Assembly: GCA_017420535.1 (NCBI GenBank) | Contig: JAFOIV010000027.1 | Location: forward strand, 21,558-85,557 | Length of the DNA: 64,000 nucleotides | Reading direction: 5' to 3' | Origin: Eubacterium sp. | GTDB taxonomy: Bacteria > Bacillota > Clostridia > Lachnospirales > Lachnospiraceae | Part shown: piece by piece, positions 17,729 to 24,893 of the stretch | Layout: each line of letters opens with the position of its first letter | Numbering within the stretch: the stretch's first letter is position 1 | The notes under the pieces: model-generated | Told to the model about the DNA's origin: nothing | The model's input: the letters and a program-made list of their open reading frames with translations, nothing else | Database searches by the model: none | Position numbers and translations under genes: made by a program

Positions 17729-18373
17729 ATGAGAAAAATTCATATATTTGTTATTCTTTTGATCATTATGATTTTTGATCTGTGTGGATGCGGTGAAGTC
17801 TGTATATCTACGATAAAAGAAGATTCAGAGGAAAATACAGAGACAACTATTGATTCCGGATATGCTGAAAATGAAGCATCTGATACAAATGAAGTATCTG
17901 ATACAATTATAGATTCGGAAGAAACAGTGGTGGTTTATATTTGTGGAGCTGTCGTATCTGAAGGAGTTTATACTCTTTCTTATGGCTCGAGAGTTGTTGA
18001 TGTATTAGATATGGCCGGCGGCTATAAAGAAGATGCAGCAAAGGGCTATGTGAATCTGGCAGAACCTTTATCTGATGGAGATAAGATCTATATTCCATTT
18101 CAGGATGAGGTTGATGATGAAAAAAACATAAGTCAAAAGATTAAGGGTAAGGATGACATTTACGGTAGCGGTGATGGCGACAGACTTGTGAATATAAATA
18201 AAGCTACTCGGGATGAACTTATGACATTACCCGGCATTGGCGGTTCAAAAGCTGATGATATAATAAGTTACAGAGAAGAACATGGTAAATTCAGTAAGAT
18301 AGAAGATCTTATGAATATCAGTGGCATAAAAACAGGAGTCTTTAATAAGATTAAAGACATGATTACGATATAG
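17729..18373 (+). CDS. ComEA-type DNA-binding lipoprotein (SLBB plus helix-hairpin-helix)
   Basis: 214 residues. The N-terminal signal ends DLCGC, a lipobox with C21 as lipid site; most ComEA proteins instead have a membrane helix. After an acidic spacer comes an SLBB domain (about 70-125, VVYICGAVVSEGVYTL and LSDGDKIYIP). The C-terminal ComEA domain (about 150-214) carries the double helix-hairpin-helix: VNINKATRDELMTLPGIGGSKADDII and FSKIEDLMNISGIK. ComEA receives double-stranded DNA at the outer membrane face during natural transformation. comEB and comEC are not adjacent. A response regulator starts 15 bases downstream, probably on the same transcript. Confidence 0.9.
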   Translation: MRKIHIFVILLIIMIFDLCGCGEVCISTIKEDSEENTETTIDSGYAENEASDTNEVSDTIIDSEETVVVYICGAVVSEGVYTLSYGSRVVDVLDMAGGYKEDAAKGYVNLAEPLSDGDKIYIPFQDEVDDEKNISQKIKGKDDIYGSGDGDRLVNINKATRDELMTLPGIGGSKADDIISYREEHGKFSKIEDLMNISGIKTGVFNKIKDMITI

Positions 18374-18388
18374 GATTGAAGGTAAAAC

Positions 18389-19081
18389 ATGAAAAGTGTT
18401 CTTGTTGTTGATGATGAAAAGTTAATTGTAAAAGGTCTTAAGTTTAGCCTTGAGCAGGATGATATGCATGTTGATACAGCTTTCGATGGTGAGGAAGCAG
18501 TTGAAAAGATAAAGGCTGGAAATTATGACATTATACTTCTTGATGTTATGCTCCCTAAATATACAGGTTTCGAAGTTTGTCAGATGACTCGTGAATTTTC
18601 TGATGTACCTATCATAATGCTTACTGCTAAAGGTGAGGATATGGATAAGATACTTGGACTTGAATATGGCGCAGATGATTATATTACAAAGCCATTTAAT
18701 ATTCTTGAAGTTAAAGCAAGGATCAAGGCTATTCTTCGCCGTAATCAAAAAGGAGATGCATCTAAGGGAAAAGAAAGAGCTGATGTGATCGAAAAGAAGG
18801 GGCTTAGAGTAGAGATTGATAACAGGCGTGTATTTATCAATGATAAAGAAGTGAATCTTACTGCTAAGGAATTTGATCTTGTATTACTTCTTGCTTCTAA
18901 TCCTAATAAGGTTTATTCAAGAGATGAGCTTCTTAAGACTGTCTGGGGTTCAACTTACCCTGGAGATGCAAGAACAGTAGATGTACATGTTAGAAGACTT
19001 CGTGAAAAGATCGAAAGTCAGCCGGCTGATCCGGAATATATCCATACCAAGTGGGGCGTAGGATATTTCTTTAAAGACTGA
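18389..19081 (+). CDS. OmpR-family response regulator without adjacent kinase
   Basis: 230 residues. The receiver domain (1-118) has the acidic pair D8-D9, the phosphoacceptor D52 (IILLDVMLP), the conserved Thr in IIMLTAKGE and the Lys in YITKPF. The winged-helix DNA-binding domain (about 132-230) reads KEVNLTAKEFDLVLLLASNPNKVYSR ... RTVDVHVRRLREKIE. It is a transcription factor switched by phosphorylation. No histidine kinase lies next to it; a terminator follows instead. Its 15-base distance from the comEA-like gene suggests joint expression. What it regulates cannot be read here. Confidence 0.95.
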   Translation: MKSVLVVDDEKLIVKGLKFSLEQDDMHVDTAFDGEEAVEKIKAGNYDIILLDVMLPKYTGFEVCQMTREFSDVPIIMLTAKGEDMDKILGLEYGADDYITKPFNILEVKARIKAILRRNQKGDASKGKERADVIEKKGLRVEIDNRRVFINDKEVNLTAKEFDLVLLLASNPNKVYSRDELLKTVWGSTYPGDARTVDVHVRRLREKIESQPADPEYIHTKWGVGYFFKD

Positions 19082-19115
19082 TGACTAAATAAATATCATA
19101 GATTTTATATTTATT

Positions 19116-19144
19116 AAGAGGAGTTTTATAGCTCCTCTTTTTTA
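19116..19144 (+). terminator. Terminator after the response regulator
   Basis: AAGAGGAG (19116-19123) pairs with CTCCTCTT (19132-19139), followed by a run of T. Confidence 0.85.
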
Positions 19145-19167
19145 TTGTGGATTATAGATTTTTTCTA

Positions 19168-19245
19168 TGATATAATTATTTCCATATCGACTTTAACGCA
19201 TTAACGCGAAGAACGAGTAAAGCAAATGCGTTTATATTATGGAAA
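19168..19245 (+). promoter_or_regulatory. iorA promoter with hairpin leader
   Basis: Extended -10 TGATATAAT at 19168-19176 without a good -35. The region downstream can fold: AACGCATT (19195-19202) pairs with AATGCGTT (19225-19232), enclosed by TTTCCAT (19179-19185) and ATGGAAA (19239-19245). The inner hairpin would lie in the leader, just before the AAGGAGTG ribosome site. Confidence 0.45.
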
Positions 19246-19263
19246 ATAAGGAGTGTACTTCAA

Positions 19264-21012
19264 GTGGAAAAGAAAATCATGCTTGGTAATGAGGCCATTG
19301 CAAGAGGTGCCTGGGAGGCTGGAGTAAAAGTTTCATCTGCTTATCCGGGAACACCTAGTACAGAGGTTAGTGAGAATCTTGTAAAATACGAAGGCGTTTA
19401 TGCAGAGTGGGCACCAAATGAAAAAGTTGCTGCAGAAGTAGCAATGGGTGCTTCTATTGCTGGATCAAGAGCAATGTGTGCTATGAAATGTGTAGGACTT
19501 AATGTTGCATCTGATCCACTTTATACTGCATCTTATATTGGAGCCAATGGTGGTCTTGTATATATCGTTGCTGATGATCCGGGACTTTACAGTTCACAGA
19601 ACGAACAGGACACAAGACTTATAGGTAATTCAGCTCATGTTCCTGTAATCGAGCCTTCAGATAGTGAAGAGGCGAGATATTTTACTAAGAGAGCTTTTGA
19701 GATCTCAGAGGAATATGATACACCTGTTATCTTAAGAACAACTACAAGACTTGCTCATTCTCAGGGTGTTGTTAATTGCGAAGACAGAGTTGAGCTTGAA
19801 GATAAGGTTTATGAGCGTAATCCACAGAAGAATATCATGATGCCGGGAAATGCCAAGATCCGTCATCTTCATGTGGAAGAGCGAGAGAATAGACTTGCAG
19901 AGGATGCCTGCACATTAGATTTAAATAAGGTTACATACGATGATACAAAAATCGGTGTTATCACTAGTGGTATTCCTTATCAGTATGTAAAGGAAGTTCT
20001 TCCACATGCATCAGTTCTTAAATTAGGACTTGTATATCCTCTTCCAAAGAAGCTTATTGAAGAATTTGCTTCAAAGGTAGATACACTTTATATCGTAGAA
20101 GAGTTAGAGCCATTTATCGAGACTAAGGTTAAGTCCTGGGGAATTGACTGCATTGGTAAAGATATTTTTACTATCCAGGGCGAATATAGTGCCAATATGT
20201 TAAGAAAGGCTATCCTTAAACAGGAGGTAGAGGTTAAGACTCCTGCAGAAGTTCCTAACCGTCCGCCTATCCTTTGTCCAGGATGCCCTCACAGAGCAAC
20301 ATTTTCAGTATTAAAGAAGCTTCATCTTCATGCTTCAGGTGATATCGGATGTTATACACTTGGTGCCGTTGCTCCTCTTAATGTTGTTGATACTACTCTT
20401 TGCATGGGCGGCAGTATCTCAATGCTTCACGGTATGGAGAAGGCCAAGGGTAAGGATTTTATAAAGAACTGGGTAGCAGTTATCGGAGATTCCACATTCC
20501 TTCATACAGGTGTTAATTCCCTTATGAATATGGTCTACAACAAGGCTACAGGAACTGTCATCATCCTTGATAATTCAACAACTGGTATGACAGGCCATCA
20601 GAACCATCCTGCTACAGGTAAGATGTTAAATGGTGAAACAACTTATGCCATAGATTTAGAAAAGCTCTGTAAGTCAATGGGTATCGAAGACGTATTCGTA
20701 GTAGATGCATTTGACTTAAAGGAACTTGAGAAGACTGTTAAGGAAGAAGTTGCCAAGGATTGTCTTTCAGTTATCATCGCTCAGTCACCATGTGCTCTTC
20801 TTAAATCTTATGTTCCAGCTGGCAAATGTTACGTTGACCCGGAAAAATGTAAGAAGTGTGGGGCATGTCTTGTTCCAGGATGTCCTGCAATAAAGAAGGA
20901 TGAAGTAACAGGATGCGCTGTTATTGATGATACAATGTGTAACGGATGTGGACTCTGCATGAAGATGTGCCCATTCGATGCCATTTCACTAAAGAAGAGG
21001 GAGGAGAAATAA
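19264..21012 (+). CDS. iorA: Indolepyruvate ferredoxin oxidoreductase, alpha subunit
   Basis: 582 residues from a GTG preceded by AAGGAGTG. IorA holds thiamine pyrophosphate and two [4Fe-4S] clusters. With IorB it oxidatively decarboxylates aryl pyruvates to aryl-acetyl-CoA, reducing ferredoxin; the reaction can run in reverse. The N-terminal pyrimidine-binding domain has SSAYPGTPSTEVSE. The C-terminal TPP domain has ILCPGCPHRATF and GDSTFLHTGVNSLMN near residue 410. A ferredoxin tail (about 523-578) shows two cysteine sets, CKKCGACLVPGCP and CNGCGLCMKMCP. iorB begins one base after its stop, and an acyl-CoA ligase follows. Confidence 0.95.
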   Translation: MEKKIMLGNEAIARGAWEAGVKVSSAYPGTPSTEVSENLVKYEGVYAEWAPNEKVAAEVAMGASIAGSRAMCAMKCVGLNVASDPLYTASYIGANGGLVYIVADDPGLYSSQNEQDTRLIGNSAHVPVIEPSDSEEARYFTKRAFEISEEYDTPVILRTTTRLAHSQGVVNCEDRVELEDKVYERNPQKNIMMPGNAKIRHLHVEERENRLAEDACTLDLNKVTYDDTKIGVITSGIPYQYVKEVLPHASVLKLGLVYPLPKKLIEEFASKVDTLYIVEELEPFIETKVKSWGIDCIGKDIFTIQGEYSANMLRKAILKQEVEVKTPAEVPNRPPILCPGCPHRATFSVLKKLHLHASGDIGCYTLGAVAPLNVVDTTLCMGGSISMLHGMEKAKGKDFIKNWVAVIGDSTFLHTGVNSLMNMVYNKATGTVIILDNSTTGMTGHQNHPATGKMLNGETTYAIDLEKLCKSMGIEDVFVVDAFDLKELEKTVKEEVAKDCLSVIIAQSPCALLKSYVPAGKCYVDPEKCKKCGACLVPGCPAIKKDEVTGCAVIDDTMCNGCGLCMKMCPFDAISLKKREEK

Positions 21013-21013
21013 T

Positions 21014-21592
21014 ATGTCAGTTGTAAATATTATGATAGTCGGCGTAGGCGGACAGGGAACTCTTCTTACCAGCCGTATTTTAGGTGGTCTTGCTGAGGCA
21101 GCGGGCTATGATGTTAAACTTTCAGAAGTACATGGAATGGCTCAGCGTGGTGGTTCTGTTGTTACTTATGTAAGATATGCTACAGAAGGGGAAGTGGTTG
21201 CTGAACCTATAGTAGAAGAAGGATGCGCAGATGTGCTTATTGCTTTTGAGAGACTTGAAGCTCTCCGTTATGCTCATTTCCTTAAGAAGGATGGAGCTCT
21301 TATAGTAAATGATCAGAGAATCGATCCTATTACTGTTGTTACAGGAGCGGCTAAATATCCTGAAAATATCATTGAAGAATTAAAGAAAGAATATAAGGTA
21401 TATGACATAGATGCTATGGCAAAGGCTAAAGAACTTGGTAATACAAGAATCTTTAATACTATAGTTCTTGGTATGGCTGCCCGTCATATGAAATATACAA
21501 AGGAACAGTGGGAAGATGTTATCCGTGCAAAGGTTCCGCCTAAGACAGTAGATATCAATCTTAAGGGATTCTACGCAGGATACGATTTATAG
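21014..21592 (+). CDS. iorB: Indolepyruvate ferredoxin oxidoreductase, beta subunit
   Basis: 192 residues, the gamma-type domain of 2-oxoacid:ferredoxin oxidoreductases. The glycine loop IMIVGVGGQGTLLTSRIL opens the protein. The block KLSEVHGMAQRGGSVVTYVRY is the signature of this domain. It pairs with IorA to complete the enzyme. The gene starts one base after iorA ends, with GAGGAGAAA as ribosome site inside the iorA end, so the two are likely translated together. The ligase gene follows after 24 bases. Confidence 0.94.
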   Translation: MSVVNIMIVGVGGQGTLLTSRILGGLAEAAGYDVKLSEVHGMAQRGGSVVTYVRYATEGEVVAEPIVEEGCADVLIAFERLEALRYAHFLKKDGALIVNDQRIDPITVVTGAAKYPENIIEELKKEYKVYDIDAMAKAKELGNTRIFNTIVLGMAARHMKYTKEQWEDVIRAKVPPKTVDINLKGFYAGYDL

Positions 21593-21616
21593 ATTTAAAG
21601 TTGGGGAGAAAAGGTA

Positions 21617-23251
21617 ATGCCTATTACAGATTTACTTGAGCGTAATGCGAAAATATATGCTAATGATGTTGCTCTTGTTGAAGTAAATCCTGCTATTACA
21701 GAGGTTAGAAGAGTAACTTGGCGTGAATATGAACTTATGGAGCCAAATCCTACAGCAGCTTATAGAAGAGAGATAACCTGGAGTGTCTTTAACGAGAAGG
21801 CTAACAGATTTGCTCATCTTCTTATGAGCCGTGGGATAAAGAAGGATGACAAAGTTGGTATCCTTCTTATGAACTGTCTTGAATGGCTTCCTATTTATTT
21901 TGGAATTCTTAAAACAGGAGCTATTGCAGTTCCTCTTAATTTCAGATATGCATCTGATGAGATTGAATACTGTGTAGATCTTGCAGATGTAGATGTGCTT
22001 TTATTCGGACCTGAATTTATTGGAAGAGTAGAAGAAATCGCAGAAAAGATATCAAAGAACAGACTGCTTTTTTATGTAGGAGAAGGATGCCCTACATTTG
22101 CTGAAGATTACAACAGTCTTGTGGCAAACTGCAGCAGTATGAATCCTGATATTCCTATCATCGATGATGATTATGCAGCGATTTATTTTTCATCAGGAAC
22201 TACAGGATTTCCAAAGGCAATCCTGCATAAACATAGAGCGCTTATGCATTCTGCCCGCGTGGAACAAAATCATCATGGGCAGACAAAAGATGATGTATTC
22301 CTTTGCATACCACCTCTTTATCACACAGGAGCTAAGATGCATTGGTTTGGATCACTTATTTCAGGTGGTAAGGCAGTGCTTCTTAAGGGAACAAAGCCTG
22401 AAGATATACTTGAAACAGTAAGCAATGAAAAATGTACCATAGTATGGCTCCTTGTTCCTTGGGCTCAGGATGTACTGATGGCTCTTGAATCAGGAAAGCT
22501 TGATAAGGATAAATATTCACTGGATCAGTGGAGACTTATGCATATTGGAGCACAGCCTGTTCCTGCAAGTCTTATCCAGAGATGGTTTAAGATCTTCCCT
22601 AATCAGCAGTATGATACAAACTATGGACTTTCAGAATCTATCGGACCTGGCTGCGTGCATTTAGGTGTTGAAAATTCAGACCATGTAGGCGCCATTGGTG
22701 TTCCGGGCTATGGCTGGGAAGTTGAGATAGTTGATGAAGAAGGAAAAGCAGTAGAAAAAGGCGAAGTAGGGGAACTTATAGTAAAGGGCCCTGGGGTTAT
22801 GATCTGCTATTATAAAAACAAAAAGGCTACAGATGAAACAGTTAAAGATGGCTGGCTCTTTACTGGAGACATGGCTCAGATGGATGAAGATGGTTTTATC
22901 TGGCTGGTTGATAGAAAGAAAGATGTTATCATCAGTGGTGGTGAGAACATCTATCCTGTACAGATTGAAAGCTTCATCATGAAGAACCCTAAGGTTAAGG
23001 ATGTAGCGGTTATTGGACTGGGAGATGAAAGACTGGGTGAAATATCAGCAGCTATCATCGAATTAAAAGAAGGAATGATCGCCACAGAAGAAGAGATAAA
23101 TGAATTCTGCTTAGATCTTCCTAGATATAAGAGACCTCGTAAGATAATCTTTGCAGAGGTTCCAAGAAATGCCACAGGAAAGATAGAAAAGCCGAAGTTA
23201 AGAGAAACTTATGGAGCCCTTAACCTTGTAGCCAAGGAGAATCGCTCATAA
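21617..23251 (+). CDS. AMP-forming acyl-CoA synthetase (aryl-acetate type by context)
   Basis: 544 residues of the ANL superfamily. The P-loop is YFSSGTTGFPKAILHKH (about 190). Later motifs are YGLSES, GWLFTGDMAQMDEDGFIWLVDRKKDVIISGGENIYP and the C-terminal catalytic-lysine block RNATGKIEKPKL. It activates a carboxylate with ATP and joins it to CoA. The substrate cannot be read from these motifs. Co-transcription with iorAB suggests indole-, phenyl- or hydroxyphenylacetate, either to release ATP after oxidative decarboxylation or to feed reductive synthesis of aromatic amino acids. GGGGAG precedes the ATG and a terminator follows. Confidence 0.9.
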   Translation: MPITDLLERNAKIYANDVALVEVNPAITEVRRVTWREYELMEPNPTAAYRREITWSVFNEKANRFAHLLMSRGIKKDDKVGILLMNCLEWLPIYFGILKTGAIAVPLNFRYASDEIEYCVDLADVDVLLFGPEFIGRVEEIAEKISKNRLLFYVGEGCPTFAEDYNSLVANCSSMNPDIPIIDDDYAAIYFSSGTTGFPKAILHKHRALMHSARVEQNHHGQTKDDVFLCIPPLYHTGAKMHWFGSLISGGKAVLLKGTKPEDILETVSNEKCTIVWLLVPWAQDVLMALESGKLDKDKYSLDQWRLMHIGAQPVPASLIQRWFKIFPNQQYDTNYGLSESIGPGCVHLGVENSDHVGAIGVPGYGWEVEIVDEEGKAVEKGEVGELIVKGPGVMICYYKNKKATDETVKDGWLFTGDMAQMDEDGFIWLVDRKKDVIISGGENIYPVQIESFIMKNPKVKDVAVIGLGDERLGEISAAIIELKEGMIATEEEINEFCLDLPRYKRPRKIIFAEVPRNATGKIEKPKLRETYGALNLVAKENRS

Positions 23252-23324
23252 CTTAAGAAATCTGAGATGTTTTATAAATAATAATTCGGAAACTTTGGAT
23301 ATACGAAAACGTTTCCAACTATTG

Positions 23325-23366
23325 AAAAGAGGGCTAAAACAGGAAACTGGAGTCCTCTTTTTTATT
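23325..23366 (+). terminator. Terminator of the iorAB-ligase operon
   Basis: AAAGAGG (23326-23332) pairs with CCTCTTT (23354-23360), extended by CT/AG inside, then a T-run. A weaker stem GGAAAC/GTTTCC (about 23288-23316) precedes it. Confidence 0.75.
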
Positions 23367-23457
23367 TTACATTAGGGCGTGTTGAATAATACAATCGTTA
23401 AAATGACTAAAAATATGATGAAAATAGGGCGATTATCAAGTGAAAAATTATTTTTCG

Positions 23458-23528
23458 TTGTTAGAAAGTGACAAAAATGTATAATCTGCACAAAAACGCT
23501 TTGAAAATTTGTAGAAATGTGATATTAT
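23458..23528 (+). promoter_or_regulatory. Two candidate promoters ahead of a small RNA
   Basis: P1: TTGTTA (23458-23463), 16-base spacer, TATAAT (23480-23485). P2: TTGAAA (23501-23506), 16-base spacer, TATTAT (23523-23528). Both read toward a strong terminator at 23592-23628 with no open reading frame between. Confidence 0.5.
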
Positions 23529-23534
23529 GATTTC

Positions 23535-23628
23535 ATCAGATAGATGATTATTGGTTTGGGGTTAGAAAAACATAAAGTGAGAAATTTTTTAAACTGTCAG
23601 GCATGGAGAAGGGCCTGACAGTTTTTTT
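23535..23628 (+). ncRNA. Candidate small RNA of about 95 nt
   Basis: The transcript predicted from P2 would run about 95 bases and end at an ideal intrinsic terminator: AACTGTCAGGC (23592-23602) pairs perfectly with its complement at 23613-23623, 10-base loop, then a T-run to 23628. No start codon with a ribosome site is present. It lacks the SRP, 6S and tmRNA signatures I know. It lies in an 886-base gene-free region (23252-24137) that also holds repeat R1 copy A. Expression is an inference. Confidence 0.5.
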
Positions 23629-23912
23629 GTGCGAAGCCGAGCCAAAGTCATATATGCGGATGAATTTATATCACACAAGTGGAGACTAGGTATAAGGATG
23701 CATATGCGTAGCATTATTACATTAAATATATAAAGGTTCACATTTATGTGAAAACCTTTATATATTTAATGTAATAATCTGCCTATGGCAGAAATGCATC
23801 CTTATACCTGGTAGGAACGACTGAGCAGACTGTGTACTGGATGTGATGTAAAGCTATCGGAAGATGTTAGACCTTGGCGAGGCCGCATCATCGAGCAAGC
23901 TGTGCTTGCGAG
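23629..23912 (+). repeat. Structured repeat R1, copy A
   Basis: Starts GTGCGAAGCCGAGCCAA directly after the small-RNA terminator and ends TTGGCGAGGCCGCATC plus a small hairpin GCAAGC-TGT-GCTTGC. The core is a very long hairpin. A 16-bp stem pairs 23688-23703 with 23794-23809; an internal loop has ATGCGTAGC on the 5' side and the mini-hairpin CTGCC-TAT-GGCAG on the 3' side. A perfect 26-bp stem pairs 23713-23738 with 23753-23778, with a CACA-TTTA-TGTG cap. Copy B at 56566 shares the ends and internal motifs but not the arm sequences. Confidence 0.85.
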
Positions 23913-23992
23913 AGGTCTTATACGAGGGGCCAAATACGAGGGCCAAAATACGAGATGCTTTATACGAGGGGCCAATCTGCCACAGGCAGATA
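23913..23992 (+). repeat. TACGAG short repeats and partial R1 motif
   Basis: TACGAG occurs four times (about 23920, 23934, 23948 and 23963), three of them extended to TACGAGGG(G)CCAA. The block ends in ATCTGCCACAGGCAGAT (23975-23991), the same mini-hairpin found on the 3' arm of both R1 copies. It looks like the remains of a third, broken copy. From 23993 to 24137 I see only A+T-rich sequence with a possible TATAAT at 24043. Confidence 0.6.
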
Positions 23993-24137
23993 AGTTTTCC
24001 ATTTGTTTACATCTAGTTCATAATCTCATAACCTAAATGATATATAATCACACTAGCTTAGTATGACTTTTACTTACCAAAGTCATTTGCTTTTGGGGGA
24101 TGTATTATTTGAATTTATCTGGGGAGGCAAGTTATAA

Positions 24138-24893
24138 GTGATCGAAGCAAAGGGACTTGTTAAAAGATTTATAAAGAATGAGCAAAAGATCAAAAGAGAA
24201 TTTGCTGCAGTTGATAATATAAGTTTTAAAGCTGATAAGGGGGAAATAGTTGGAATACTTGGACCTAACGGTGCAGGAAAGACAACTCTTCTTCGCATGT
24301 TGGCCTGTCTGCTTGAACCATCAGAAGGACAGGTTGATATTTCTATAGATGGCAAAGTCATTAGTAAAATTCAGGAAAAGAAAAAACATATAGGCTATCT
24401 TTCAGGAAACACCAAATTATATGGAAGATTTTCTACAAGAGAAATGCTATATACCTTTGGAAGATTGTATGGTTTATCAGATGAGGATCTGGAAAAAAGA
24501 ATAGAAGAGATAATAGAATTACTGGATCTTTCTTCTTTCGTTGATAACAGGATAGAAAAACTATCCACCGGACAAAATCAAAGAGCATCTGTAGCCAGAT
24601 GCCTTGTACATAGCCCGGAGATATATATATTCGATGAGCCAACTCTTGGACTTGATATAATATCAAGCTCTTCCATGATAGAATTTATGAAGAAAGAAAA
24701 AAAGAATAATACAATCATTTATTCTACCCACTATATGGAAGAAGCAGAATACCTCTGCGACAGGATCATAATGATGAATAAAGGACATGTTATCTGTGAT
24801 ATGTCTCCTGAAAAAATAAAAAAAGAAACAGAAACTAAGAATATGAGAGATGCATTTTATAGCATAATAGAGAGTGAGGGGATTCTTTATTAA
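24138..24893 (+). CDS. ABC transporter ATP-binding protein, NatA-like
   Basis: 251 residues from a GTG with GGGGAGG ahead. Walker A is GILGPNGAGKTTLLRML (about 38-54), the ABC signature is KLSTGQNQRASVARCL, Walker B is IYIFDEPTLGLD and the switch His is in STHYMEEAEYL. It powers export by the permease encoded next, whose gene overlaps its end. The pair resembles NatAB Na+ exporters, but members of this class also export antimicrobial compounds, so the substrate is open. The surroundings (gene-free repeats before it, lysozyme after) give no further clue. Confidence 0.93.
   Translation: MIEAKGLVKRFIKNEQKIKREFAAVDNISFKADKGEIVGILGPNGAGKTTLLRMLACLLEPSEGQVDISIDGKVISKIQEKKKHIGYLSGNTKLYGRFSTREMLYTFGRLYGLSDEDLEKRIEEIIELLDLSSFVDNRIEKLSTGQNQRASVARCLVHSPEIYIFDEPTLGLDIISSSSMIEFMKKEKKNNTIIYSTHYMEEAEYLCDRIIMMNKGHVICDMSPEKIKKETETKNMRDAFYSIIESEGILY

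Noticed and set aside
23535-23628. SRP RNA, 6S RNA or tmRNA identity for the candidate small RNA
   Set aside because: No GGAA-type SRP tetraloop motif, no large central bubble, no tRNA-like ends.
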